From contig CATQIJ010000015.1 in NCBI GenBank assembly GCA_958296345.1, forward strand, positions 1 through 64,000: a stretch of DNA of 64,000 nucleotides, given 5' to 3'. This stretch comes from an uncultured Rhizobiaceae bacterium. GTDB lineage: Bacteria; Pseudomonadota; Alphaproteobacteria; Rhizobiales; Rhizobiaceae. Both the position numbers and the translations under genes were made by a program. Of this stretch, positions 19,333 to 29,632 are shown piece after piece (the first letter of the stretch is position 1; every line of letters begins with the position of its first letter). The notes beneath the pieces are model-generated. The model was not told the DNA's origin and searched no databases. It saw nothing but the letters and a program-made list of their open reading frames with translations.

Positions 19333-21923
19333 TCAAGCTACTTGTGAGTGTACATTCGCCCATTTTTTAAGCTTTTCAACTAGAGCATCAGGTGAGACTG
19401 GTTTGGATAAATAATCATCCATACCTACTTCAAAGCATTTTTCCATATCGCCTTTAATTGCATGAGCTGTAACTCCAATAATTGGTGTATGGATACCCGT
19501 CTCAGCTTCAATCCTACGCATCTCAGCGGTTGCTTCATGCCCGTTCATTACTGGCATTGATACATCCATTATGATAACCCTCGGTAAAACACTTTTATAA
19601 AATTTTACACCTTCTTTACCATTATTGACAATCTGAAATTTTAGATTAGTAGCTTCAAGAATTTGGGTAAAGACAATCTGATTTACTTCATTATCTTCGC
19701 ATATTAGCACATCAACACCTTGAGAGTCATCAATTCGATGCATTGATGATTTAACTGTAGACAGATTATTCCCAACAATATTTGAAGACGAAGCTTCATC
19801 TGGTTTCACATCAATCTTTGTTGTTTCGAGGTCACCAATTTGCTTGGCAAATGCCACGCTGGATATATTGCTATTCCCGTTTTTTGATTGTGCACTAGCT
19901 TTCTTGTCCTGTAACACTTGTATTATTGTCTCAAGTAGTAATGAAGAACGTGCTGGTTTGGTTAGATGTCCCTGAACTCCAAGAGAAGAGAATGGTTTTC
20001 CGTCTTCCAACTCTGCAACTGAAGTAAGCATAATAACAGGGATATCAGCGAGTGCCGATTGAGTTTGCATTATCTTGAATGCTTGAGCGTCGCTCATATC
20101 TGGCATCTGAAAGTCCATCACGACACAGTCTATTGAAATACCTTGGGATATAGCAGCATTCATTACGGCAAGGGCCTCTTTGCCACTAGTTGCTGCGGCA
20201 CTATCGAGCTGCCATGCATTCATATGTTCAATTAGAATTGAGCGATTTACCGGATTGTCATCTACCACTAAAACACGTGAGTTAGAAACATCAAATGGAA
20301 CACGTTTTTTACCGGATTGTTCACTGTGAACAGGTAGATTTATGTCAAACCAGAAAGTTGATCCTTCACCCAGTTCACTTTCAACACCAATTTTTCCCTC
20401 CATCATTTCTATCAAGGATGCTGTAATTGACAAACCAAGACCTGTACCTTCAAATTTACGAGTTGCTGATTCATCTACTTGAGTAAACTTCTCAAAAACT
20501 TTAGATACTTTATCAGAAGGTATGCCGATGCCAGTATCTTTAACTGTAAAATGCAGTTGCGCTTTTGCATTGCTGCCTTCGCCAGTTACTGAACCTTCAA
20601 CATTGATGTAAATATGTCCTTTCTCGGTGAATTTGACTGCATTGCCCATTAGGTTAGTTGCGATTTGCCTTATGCGCCCTACATCACCAATAAAACACTC
20701 TGGAAGTGATGGTTCCACCCGTACAATCAACTCTAAATCTTTCTCAGCCACCTTAGTGGATACCAAGGTAGCCACATCTTCAATTGCTTCTCTAAGTTTA
20801 AAGGGAACTGGATCAAGCTCCATCTGGCCAGCATCAATCTTTGAGAAGTCCAGAATATCATTGATGATGGTGAGTAATGACATGCCGGATTTCACTATCA
20901 CATCAGTGAACATCAATTGCTTTGCATCCAAATCTGTTTTTGACAGTAATTCAGCCATGCCCATCACACCATTCATCGGAGTCCTAATCTCATGGCTCAT
21001 ATTAGCAAGAAACTCGGACTTGGCACGTTCAGATAGTTTTGCAGTTTCTGCAAGTTGCTTTGAATGTGATGCTTGGTTTTCCAAGTGTACCCTTTCTCGG
21101 GTAGCTTGTTTAAACACGTTTAAAGACTTAGACAATTTGCCAAGTGCATCAGGTCTGTTTTCACCTTCAAAAATAACCTTATCATTTCCGTTAGCCATCT
21201 CATCTGCGGCTTGAGACAGTTTAGCGACGGGTGATAATACCGTTATTTTAAGCAGATAGAATATTAAGCCTAGTGTTGCAAGAATTGTAATGGCAGATGC
21301 AACAAGTAAGCTTTTGACTAGTCCTGTCCATTTATTATATGATTCCTGCATGCTTATCTCGGCACTATACGCTCCAAGAAGTTCTCCACTACTGATACCC
21401 ATAAGCCCTGTATGACAACTAGCACACTTTTCATTCGAGGCTGACCCTTCACCCATAATGACGGGGCGCGTAATACGTAACATTCTATTGCTTGCGGTAA
21501 CGGTCTGTGTAGTTTTTGTATTCAATGCAAGTTGATCGATTTCATCAAGTGGGCCTTCAACTTCAGTTTGGTTATTGGCTAATTGAAAGTCGATTACTTT
21601 TTGTGACATAACTAACCAGAGACGAACATTCTCACTTTGGTCAGAAAATTGCTCCAGTGTACCATTCAAGGTATCAATAGCTGGATCATTATCTTCTGTT
21701 TGTTTACGAAATGACATTGCATTCGCATGAACAGATTCCAACATATCTAGCGCAGCTAACCCTTCACGATTAGCTGCATATTCAATGTTCTTATATTTTC
21801 AATGTTCTTATATTCCTCAGACAGGTGATATGCGACCACCGGCATTAAAATTCCAGTTAAGACGAGCCCAACAGTTAAAAGAACTATTGAAGATAGTGAT
21901 AATTTTTGAATGATCTTCATCAT
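19333..21923 (-). pseudogene. CxxCH hybrid histidine kinase, broken by a 17-bp duplication
   Basis: Restored length is 857 aa. The order is: N-terminal membrane helix (about residues 8-30), a periplasmic DUF3365/Tll0287-like sensor ending in [10 protein letters not shown] (haem c-type CxxCH, coded at 21412-21426), a second helix, HAMP, HisKA with the phospho-histidine in [15 protein letters not shown], HATPase with the GTGLGLSI motif, a receiver ([10 protein letters not shown]) and a second receiver ([13 protein letters not shown]). The upstream frame from ATG 21923 stops because 17 bp are repeated exactly at 21781-21797 and 21798-21814. Deleting one copy gives a continuous reading. GGGGA lies 5 bp before the ATG. 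It is probably a redox or gas sensor; no partner gene is adjacent. Confidence 0.85.
21781..21814. repeat. 17-bp perfect tandem duplication
   Basis: TTCAATGTTCTTATATT occurs twice in succession. 17 is not a multiple of three, so the second copy shifts the reading frame of the hybrid kinase gene. With one copy, the protein reads [16 protein letters not shown] without a break. Confidence 0.95.
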
Positions 21924-22640
21924 TTATTTCCCCATGCCTGTAATTAAAAAATCACATAAAAATTAACCAAGAATTAACTATAATAATAAAATTAAACCAC
22001 TAACTTTATGCTGCAACAATCTGAGTTAGTTTGTTGAACAAAATTTACCCCTGGTTAGTATCGCGATTTTGATACTCAGGTAGGTTTTTAAAATTGCAAA
22101 GTCCGCATAGCCGACATTAACTCATCAAAATTGAACGTCTACATTGGGTTGCCTCAACCAGCTATTCAGCTCATCAACAACTTGCCACAACATAACTAGC
22201 GATTCTCCCAAACCACCCACAACATATAGCCCCCACCCCATAAGAATCGCAGATTCGCGAAACCCTTAACAAATCAATACCAAAAATTAACGTTTCCACG
22301 CTCTTTTTACTCAAAGCATTGAAAAAGCAGTAAATCTTTTTTTTCAAGTTTTCACCGTTATTCACACTTACACCACAGCATGTAGTTTTTTTATTTTTCT
22401 TTGCCACAAGTTGTTGACGTGCCCATCAGACTCTGAGTATCAGGAGTTCATAAGAGTTGAGTTGGATTGTGCCTGATTTGGGGGTTAGGCGTTAAACGCC
22501 TTACAGTACAAGCATAATCCCTTCCATTTTCGTTAGTAGACTGCATTAGAACACCGTTTCTAAGCATAAATTTCTGCGGACTTTTTTGGGTGAAATCTTG
22601 ATTTTTTATTTTGTGATTTGTTGTTGTTAAAAACTTCCGT
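21924..22640. other. Long intergenic region upstream of nrdJ
   Basis: About 700 bp between the divergent hybrid kinase and nrdJ genes, AT-rich and without a convincing gene. A 77-codon minus frame at 22174-22407 has no recognisable features. The palindrome GGCGTTAAACGCC lies at 22488-22500 without a following T run. I could not identify a riboswitch, although nrdJ encodes a B12-dependent enzyme. Confidence 0.5.
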
Positions 22641-22642
22641 TA

Positions 22643-22691
22643 ATACTATATTTAGTATTTACAGCGACAATCACATCAAGATATAGCGTAT
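22643..22691 (+). promoter_or_regulatory. Two NrdR-box-like palindromes upstream of nrdJ
   Basis: ATACTATATTTAGTAT at 22643-22658 matches the NrdR box (ACACWATATATWGTGT) at about 13 of 16 positions and is itself a palindrome. A weaker second copy, CAAGATATAGCGTAT at 22677-22691, is centred about 33 bp further on, close to three helical turns. Paired boxes at this spacing are how the NrdR repressor binds ribonucleotide reductase promoters. The boxes lie about 190-240 bp before the nrdJ start. This is a by-eye match. Confidence 0.5.
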
Positions 22692-22877
22692 CAGCTTTAA
22701 CTAAAGAGTGGCAGGGGTTGTGTCTTCCTTGTGAGTTTATGAGCACAAATAATGCTTAAAATTTGCAAGATGACGAAGAACAACAAGCGTAAAAATTTGT
22801 GAGTGTGGGGCTGAGTTGTAAGATTCAGCCATTGAAATCGGTTTGCCTGATGACAGGCAGTTAATAAGGAATACAAA

Positions 22878-25800
22878 ATGCATATTGAGCGGCGATATAC
22901 AAAAGAAAATCAATCAGCATACGAGGGTATTGATTTTCGTCAGGCGACTAGTGAAATCCGCAACCCGGATGGCTCGGTTGTCTTTAAACTTAAGAACATT
23001 GACGTTCCTACTAGCTGGTCACAGGTAGCAAGCGACATTATCGCTCAAAAATACTTCCGTAAGGCTGGCGTTCCTGCTGTCCTTAAAAAGGTTGAAGAAA
23101 ATTCTGTACCATCATGGCTGTGGCGTTCAGAAGCCGATAAAGAAGCACTCGCTAAACTTCCTAAAGAAGAGCAGTACAGCTCTGAGATGGATGCACGTCA
23201 GGTTTTCAATCGTCTTGCAGGCACTTGGACATATTGGGGCTGGAAAGGTGGCTACTTCGATAAAGAAGAAGATGCGCGCGCTTTTTATGATGAACTTTGC
23301 TACATGCTTTGTAACCAAATGGTTGCGCCGAACTCGCCACAGTGGTTCAACACTGGACTTCACTGGGCATATGGTATCGACGGCCCTGCTCAAGGTCACC
23401 ACTATGTAGACCCGTTCACACACAAGCTTGTTAAATCTAAGTCTTCTTACGAGCATCCACAGCCGCATGCTTGTTTCATTCAGTCTGTTCAAGATGACCT
23501 TGTAAATGAAGGCGGCATCATGGATCTTTGGACCCGTGAAGCACGTTTGTTCAAATACGGCTCAGGCACAGGCTCTAACTTCTCATACATTCGCGGTGCA
23601 AATGAGCCTCTTTCAGGTGGTGGCAAGTCTTCTGGCTTGATGTCATTCTTAAAAATTGGCGACCGCGCTGCGGGTGCTATTAAATCTGGCGGTACAACAC
23701 GCCGTGCTGCTAAAATGGTTGTGGTTGATATCGACCACCCAGATATTGAAGAATACATCGACTGGAAAGTTCGCGAAGAGCAAAAAGTTGCTGCGATCGT
23801 TACTGGCTCGAAAGTGGTCTCAAACCACATGACAAAAATCATGAGCGCTTGTGTGAATTGTGAAGGCAATGAGGACGATTGTTTCGACCCTTCTATTAAC
23901 ACAGCCCTTAAGCGTGAAGTTCGTGCTGCTAAAAAAGCATTGGTGCCTGAAAACTACATTCAGCGTGTCATCCAACTTGCTCGCCAAGGCTACACAGACA
24001 TTAAGTTCCCTGTTTACAATACGGATTGGGACAGCGAAGCTTATCTGACTGTTGCAGGTCAAAACTCTAACAACTCTGTATCTCTTAAAGACGGTTTCCT
24101 TCGCGCTGTTGAAGAAGATGGCGATTGGGATCTAACTGCTCGTAAAGATGGTTCAGTTGTAAAAACTTTGAAGGCTCGCGAACTTTGGGAAAAGATCGGT
24201 ACTGCTGCATGGCAGTCGGCGGACCCGGGTCTTCATTACAACACCACAATGAATGATTGGCACACCTGCCCTGAGGCTGGCCCAATCCGTGCGTCTAATC
24301 CTTGTTCTGAATATATGTTCTTGGATGATACAGCGTGTAACCTTGCATCATTAAACCTTCTGCAGTTCCGCGACAAAGCAGTTGCTTCTGATGAAAACCC
24401 TCTTGCGTTCGACACACTAGCATTTGAACATGGTTGTCGTCTTTGGATGATGGTTCTTGAAATCTCAGTGATGATGGCTCAATTCCCGTCAAAAGAAATT
24501 GCTCAGCTTTCATATAAGTATCGTACAACAGGTCTTGGCTTTGCCAACATCGGTGGTCTTTTGATGACTTCAGGTATTTCATATGACTCAGATGAAGGCC
24601 GCGCGATTTGTGGTGCTATCTCTGCGATCATGACGGGTATTTGTTATGAAACCTCTGCACAAATGGCGGGCGAGCTTGGTGCTTTTCCTGATTATGAGCG
24701 CAACGGCAAGCACATGATCCGCGTCATGAAAAACCACCGCAATGCAGCGCATGGCAATGCAAAGGGTTATAAAGACTTGGCTGTTAGCCCAGTGCCGCTA
24801 GACCATGCATCTTGCCCACAGGCTGATCTTGTTGAACACGCAAAATCTGCATGGGATCGTGCCGTAGAGCTTGGCGAGAAAAACGGTTACCGTAACGCCC
24901 AATCAACAGTGATTGCGCCGACAGGTACAATTGGCCTTGTAATGGACTGTGATACAACTGGTATCGAGCCTGACTTCGCGCTTGTTAAATTTAAGAAACT
25001 TGCTGGCGGTGGGTACTTCAAAATCATCAACCGTGCAGTACCAGAAGCGCTTCGCACATTGGGCTACTCCGAAGCACAAATTGCCGAGATGGAAGTCTAT
25101 GCAGTTGGTCATGGTAACTTAAATCAAGCAGCAGGCATCAACCCAACCACGCTTAAAGCAAAAGGTTTGGATGATGAAAAGATTGCGGCGATTAACGCGG
25201 GTCTTGAATCAGCTTTTGACATCAAGTTTGCTTTCAACAAATACACGCTAGGCGAAGAGTTCTGTAAGAACGCACTTGGCTGCACCGACGAGCAGTTGGA
25301 TGATTTCAGCTTTGATCTTCTAGCTCACATGGGCTTTTCGAAGAAAGAAATTGAAGCAGCTAACATTCACGTTTGTGGCGCGATGACACTGGAAGGTGCC
25401 CCTGCCCTTAAAGACGAGCATCTGCCTGTCTTTGATTGTGCAAACCCTTGCGGCAAAATCGGCAAGCGTGCGCTTTCAGTAGACTCACACATTCGCATGA
25501 TGGCAGCAGCTCAGCCGTTCATCTCGGGTGCTATTTCCAAAACAATCAACATGCCAAATTCGGCAACCGTTGAAGACTGTAAAGACGCTTACATGCTGTC
25601 TTGGAAATTAGCGCTTAAAGCGAATGCTCTATACCGTGATGGTTCAAAACTTTCACAGCCGCTTAATGCTTCTATCATCGAAGACGATGAAGACGAGGAT
25701 GGCGTAGAAGATTTGATGGAACTACCTATCGCGGCACGTGCCACACAGGTAACAGAGCGTATTGTTGAAAAAATCGTTCAGCGTGTTGCAAGCGAACAGG

Positions 25801-26644
25801 AAAAACTTCCAGGTCGCCGCAAAGGTTACACCCAAAAAGCAAAGATTGGTGGTCAGACTATCTTCCTTCGCACCGGTGAATATGATGATGGTCGCCTTGG
25901 TGAGATTTTCCTCGACATGAACAAAGAGGGTTCTGCCCTTCGTGCCTTCATCAACAACTTTGCGATCTCTGTATCACTTGGTCTTCAATACGGTGTTCCG
26001 CTAGAAGAATATGTTGAAGCGTTTATCTTCACCAAGTTCGAACCTGCTGGCATGGTGAACGGCAATGATGCGATTAAGAATGCAACGTCTATCCTAGACT
26101 ATGTGTTCCGCGAATTGGCTGTCTCATACTTGGGTCGCTCTGACTTGGCGCATGTGGATCAGTCAAACTTTGACCAGACAACACTTGGTAAAGATGTTGC
26201 AGAAGGTAAAACACAAGCAGTTTCTAGCGGCTTAACCCGAGGACATAAACTGGCTGTGGTAAAACCTTCAGCGGAACCAAAAGCTTGGCCTCTAGCGCCC
26301 CTGCAAAAACTTCAGCCCCAGTTATGGCAGTGTCATCAGGTGCAATGGCCTCAAGCTCGGCGGCACTGGCAGCAAACATAAACGCAGAACCAACAACCGC
26401 CTTCAAGCGTGACCTAGCCCCAGATACAGCTCCTTCTGCAAACCCAGAAGAAACGTTGGAAGTGGTAACCGAGGTTACAACTGAAACCACTACGGTAACA
26501 GTCAACAAAAACGAAGAACGCGTTAAATCGATGATGCAAGGTTACACGGGTAACTCATGCGATGACTGCGGGAACTTCACGATGGTGCGGAATGGCACTT
26601 GTGAGAAGTGCGATACTTGCGGGGCTACGAGTGGCTGTAGTTAG
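22878..26644 (+). pseudogene. nrdJ: Vitamin B12-dependent (class II) ribonucleotide reductase, frameshifted near the C-terminus
   Basis: Reduces ribonucleotides to deoxyribonucleotides with adenosylcobalamin as radical source. The first frame runs 1167 codons to 26381 and holds the catalytic barrel: [10 protein letters not shown], the [11 protein letters not shown] loop, and [22 protein letters not shown] with the catalytic cysteine-containing segment. It then degenerates ([10 protein letters not shown]). A second frame continues with [11 protein letters not shown] and ends in CDDCGNFTMVRNGTCEKC, the conserved cysteine-rich C-terminus. One extra base near 26285 joins them to 1255 aa, the normal length. 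AAGGA lies about 8 bp before the ATG. The lost tail carries the redox-active cysteines, so a real lesion would matter. Confidence 0.93.
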
Positions 26645-26677
26645 AGGCTACGCACCATAGTTCTGAATGGATTACTG

Positions 26678-26712
26678 AACCCTGCGGTGTGTGAGCATCG
26701 TGGGGTTTTTTA
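26678..26712 (+). terminator. Probable terminator after nrdJ
   Basis: AACCC at 26678-26682 pairs with GGGTT ending at 26707, across a loop of about 20 nt, followed by a T run. The stem is imperfect. Confidence 0.6.
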
Positions 26713-26727
26713 TAGAGAAGGTTATAA

Positions 26728-27773
26728 ATGGCAAATAAAAAATCGCAGCATTATGTACCAAAATGTCATTTAAGACCTTTTCAAAGTGAATTAAGCACAA
26801 AGACCATTCACTTAATTAATTTAAAGAATAACTTATCAATTCAAAACATATCTATAAAGAACCAATGCGCAAAAGATTATTTCTACGGTAAAGATTTAAA
26901 ACTAGAAGACGCATTCGGAAGTGGTGAAGGTATATATGCAAAGATAATCAAAGAAAATAAGTTTGATAATGAACGGCTAAACTTCCTACGTGAGTTTTGC
27001 TACTTACAATACATACGAACCGACATAGCACTAAAGAGACAACGCTTTGCAATGGATGATATGGCGGGGTTAGCATATGAATTTAATGAAGAAGGAATAC
27101 CAGACTTCCCCTTAGATACAAACACTTCCATTGCAAATAACTATCTTGCTGGAAAGGGGAAACTAGATGATTTAAAATTATGTATATTAAAAAATAATAC
27201 AAAGGTTAAATTCTTAACATCAGATGATCCTGTAATTAAAATAAACAAATTATATGCACAAAAATATAAGGCAGCTACAAAATCATATGGTTTAGGCAAT
27301 GCTGCATATGCCTTTTAATGCCTTTAACACCAAAGTTAGCATTTATGGCCTATGATGGTGACGTTTACAGCTTAGATAAATTGAGAAAATATATAAACAC
27401 AGACAAAGAATTTGATATTAATATCATCAATGAGTTTCAGTTTTTAAAAGCAAATGAAAATATTTTTTTCTCTTGCTGGGGTGATCAAAACAAACTTTTA
27501 AAACAGCTAGAAATCGTAAAACCTAAACGTCCGAATACATGGCATAAAGTAAATTATGCAGTTATTGATACAGAAGTAAGCAATGAAGAAGGTACTGTGT
27601 TTAAATTTGTTCATACAATCTATGAAAGACGAGCAGCCAAACAAGCGCTTATTCATATTGAAGAGTATACAGATAAATGGCCAAGTTTTTTAAAGTATAG
27701 ATATAAAAAGAAGTTTATTGATACAAAAAGTGGTGCTGGCTTAATCAGATTAAGTGCATCGAGATATCTATAA
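26728..27773 (+). pseudogene. DUF4238 protein, frameshifted
   Basis: An AT-rich gene of a family of unknown function. The first frame opens with the family signature KKSQHYVPKCHLRPF and contains FLTSDDPVIKIN; it stops at 27318 after GLGNAAYAF. The second frame starts immediately with MPLTPKLAFMAYDGDVY, the conserved second half. One more T in the run at 27313-27316 gives AYAFLMPLTPK and a 348-aa protein. The gene sits in an accessory stretch next to a repeat-flanked DUF559 gene. Its lower GC than nrdJ next to it suggests horizontal acquisition. Confidence 0.88.
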
Positions 27774-27780
27774 CCACAAT

Positions 27781-27893
27781 TCCCCCACCGGCTCACTTCG
27801 TGTCGCCAACCTCCCCTCAAGGGGGAGGTAGTTTTGGGTGAAATGTATCCTCGAAGCTTCTCCCCTCTTGAGGGGGAGAGTTCGAGCGCCCGG
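27781..27893. repeat. Palindromic repeat block, left of the DUF559 gene
   Basis: Contains CCACCGGCTCACTTCGTG (27785-27802) followed by a near-perfect hairpin of ACCTCCCC with GGGGGAGGT (27809-27829), and a second hairpin of the type CTCCCC-TCTTGA-GGGGGAG near 27860-27880. The first part recurs, slightly diverged, to the right of the DUF559 gene at 28372-28405. Confidence 0.7.
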
Positions 27894-28005
27894 AAAACAA
27901 TTGAGAATTGTTTTCAGTGAAGAACGGGCTGAGCTTACAGCGAAGGCCAATATCTTAGGGTTAGCCGAAGGCTAAGCCTGTTGATATTCAAGAGGGGGGG
28001 ATTAC

Positions 28006-28362
28006 ATGCGCAGACAAGTACCGCCCAAACTTCGTAAATTTGCACGAGCCATGCGTAAAGACCCCACGGATGCAGAAGCTGTATTGTGGAATATTCTTTG
28101 TGCCAAACGGCTAGAAGGAATGCGTTTTCGCCGTCAGCATCCGATCGAGAATTACATTGTTGACTTTATTTGCCTTGAAGAGAAACTGATTATCGAAGTT
28201 GATGGCTCACAACATGCGGATAACGTATATGATGAAAAGCGTGATGCGAGGCTGAAAGAGCTTGGGTTTATTGTTCTTCGGTTTTGGAGTGATGAGGTAG
28301 CGACAAATTCTGACAATATGGCGCAGATGATTTTGAGGGCGGCGGGTAAGCAGAGTATCTAG
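28006..28362 (+). CDS. DUF559 endonuclease-like protein
   Basis: A 118-aa protein of the DUF559 family, distantly related to Vsr-type nicking endonucleases. Recognisable are RKDPTDAEAVLWNIL (about 20-34), RFRRQHPIENYIVDFICLE (with the acidic active-site aspartate), KLIIEVDGSQH and VLRFWSDEV. It is intact. It is flanked by related repeats about 0.6 kb apart and has no obvious methylase partner, like the many dispersed DUF559 genes in alphaproteobacteria. Its target and role are unknown. Confidence 0.9.
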   Translation: MRRQVPPKLRKFARAMRKDPTDAEAVLWNILCAKRLEGMRFRRQHPIENYIVDFICLEEKLIIEVDGSQHADNVYDEKRDARLKELGFIVLRFWSDEVATNSDNMAQMILRAAGKQSI

Positions 28363-28370
28363 TTCTCCTG

Positions 28371-28460
28371 CTCCCCCACCAGCTCACTTCGTTCACCAAC
28401 CTCTTGGGACTACAATGGCGCTACGTTTATTTTACCTCAAGAGGAAGGTACTTTTGCTGA
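28371..28460. repeat. Palindromic repeat, right of the DUF559 gene
   Basis: CCCCCACCAGCTCACTTCG at 28374-28392 repeats the left block with a few changes. The following hairpin, CCTCTTG (28401-28407) with CAAGAGG (28437-28443), has a loop of about 30 nt where the left copy has a short loop. The pair therefore brackets the DUF559 gene as diverged direct repeats. Confidence 0.65.
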
Positions 28461-28489
28461 GTTGGGGTGCTCTTTCTCACACTCAAATA

Positions 28490-28536
28490 AAAACCCCACC
28501 GCGCTCTGAATACTTGCGCCGGTGGGGTGGTTTTGA
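28490..28536 (+). terminator. Strong hairpin, likely terminator
   Basis: ACCCCACC followed by GCGC (28493-28504) pairs with GCGC and GGTGGGGT (28516-28528) around an 11-nt loop, followed by GGTTTT. It lies about 130 bp after the DUF559 gene. Confidence 0.65.
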
Positions 28537-28538
28537 TT

Positions 28539-28986
28539 TGGTCGCTTTAACGACCTGACTTTTAAGGCTGAGACAATCGCCTTGCCATGTTAGTTTTAAA
28601 TATGTTTTTTGAGTTTCGGGCTGTGCTTGAGACATTTGGCTTTATAGAGAAGACCCTAATCAGGCTTCGATCGGACAATTCATGGATTTTAGTGTTGTCA
28701 AAGTCACAGTCCGCGGCCGCCCCTTCGGGTTGGGCCTGACTTGTGTTTTGGTGGCATCATTCAACCTCCTATCCATCGCATCATTTCCTATCGAACTGAC
28801 AGTTAAAACTGCTTGAATTCAGTCGATCGGCTTATCAAATTTATTCGCTAAATCATTGATTTAAAGTGATAAATATCAGTACGCGATGATGAAAGCATGA
28901 GCCTCAATTTCACTATTGTCAAGTTTTTCAAGTAACTTTTTTGATCACGTTTTATAACGAGGCCAAATGACTAAGGACGCAGAACG
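28539..28986. other. Intergenic region with a GC-rich hairpin
   Basis: About 450 bp without a credible gene, between the DUF559 terminator and the end of the lipoprotein gene on minus. GGCCGCCCCTTCGGGTTGGG near 28713-28733 can form a short stem capped by TTCG (GAAG on minus). I could not assign it to a known RNA. Confidence 0.5.
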
Positions 28987-29496
28987 TTAAAAACCGCTTA
29001 GCTCATCCAGGCCGTCAGCCCAATATCGAGTCATGGTAATTGGCCAGGTTTTACCGCCGTTTTCATATTCACCCGTTGCGGTTTCGCCGTTTAATTGATA
29101 TCGCGCACTGGCTTTTCCACCTCGCAATTTATTCGGGAGTGCAATTGAATTTCCATCTCTTACAGCCTTAAATAAATCACATGAAGGACGCTTTGCGCCC
29201 CAAGGTTTCCAAACATCTGTTGCATAATAAACAGATGAGGTTACGCCCACAGGTTTCATCACGATCAGCGTATGTGGCAAGGCCTCTTCGCCGTTGAGCT
29301 CTCGCCAACGTCCTGTATAAATTGACTCGATGTTGGACTTAACAATTGCACCACAAGATTTAACGCCAGGGAGTGAACGAATTTGCGGCTCAGCTTCTAC
29401 AGAAATTGTATTAGAGACAATAGTAGGCGTTTTTTCCGTACTTTGGCAGCCAGAAAGTAAAAGCGCGCTAAGCAATATAGGTATATATTTGTTCAT
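28987..29496 (-). CDS. Hypothetical lipoprotein
   Basis: A 169-aa protein with a lipoprotein signal: MNKYIPILLSALLLSGC, with lipobox LLSGC and the modified cysteine at residue 17. The mature part has two further cysteines (VKSCGAIV, PSCDLF) that may pair, a segment YTGRWRELNGEEALPHTLIV and a C-terminal stretch reading QLNGETATGEYENGGKTW. This looks like a small beta-rich envelope protein; I know no function. The frame is open upstream, but the ATG at 29496 with GGGAT before it and a lipobox directly after is the natural start. It diverges from ogt. Confidence 0.75.
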   Translation of the reverse strand: MNKYIPILLSALLLSGCQSTEKTPTIVSNTISVEAEPQIRSLPGVKSCGAIVKSNIESIYTGRWRELNGEEALPHTLIVMKPVGVTSSVYYATDVWKPWGAKRPSCDLFKAVRDGNSIALPNKLRGGKASARYQLNGETATGEYENGGKTWPITMTRYWADGLDELSGF

Positions 29497-29632
29497 GCAC
29501 ATCCCATTTTCAAACACGGACAAGAAAAGCAAATTGCGCTCTATCTTGCAAGTTAGATTTTATGAGGAGAAAACAAAACTATGCCTGCAAGAAACGGGTT
29601 GCTGATTTAGAACCTTGAGTTAAACTCACCCC

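Noticed and set aside
22174-22407. 77-codon minus frame upstream of nrdJ
   Set aside because: No recognisable motif, unusual cysteine-rich composition and no ribosome-binding site; likely chance in AT-rich intergenic DNA.
21924-22877. Cobalamin riboswitch before nrdJ
   Set aside because: I could not find a B12-box-like sequence (GCCACTG type) or the typical multi-stem arrangement in this leader.
27768-27950. 60-codon minus frame across the DUF559 left repeat
   Set aside because: It consists of palindromic repeat sequence and has no family resemblance.
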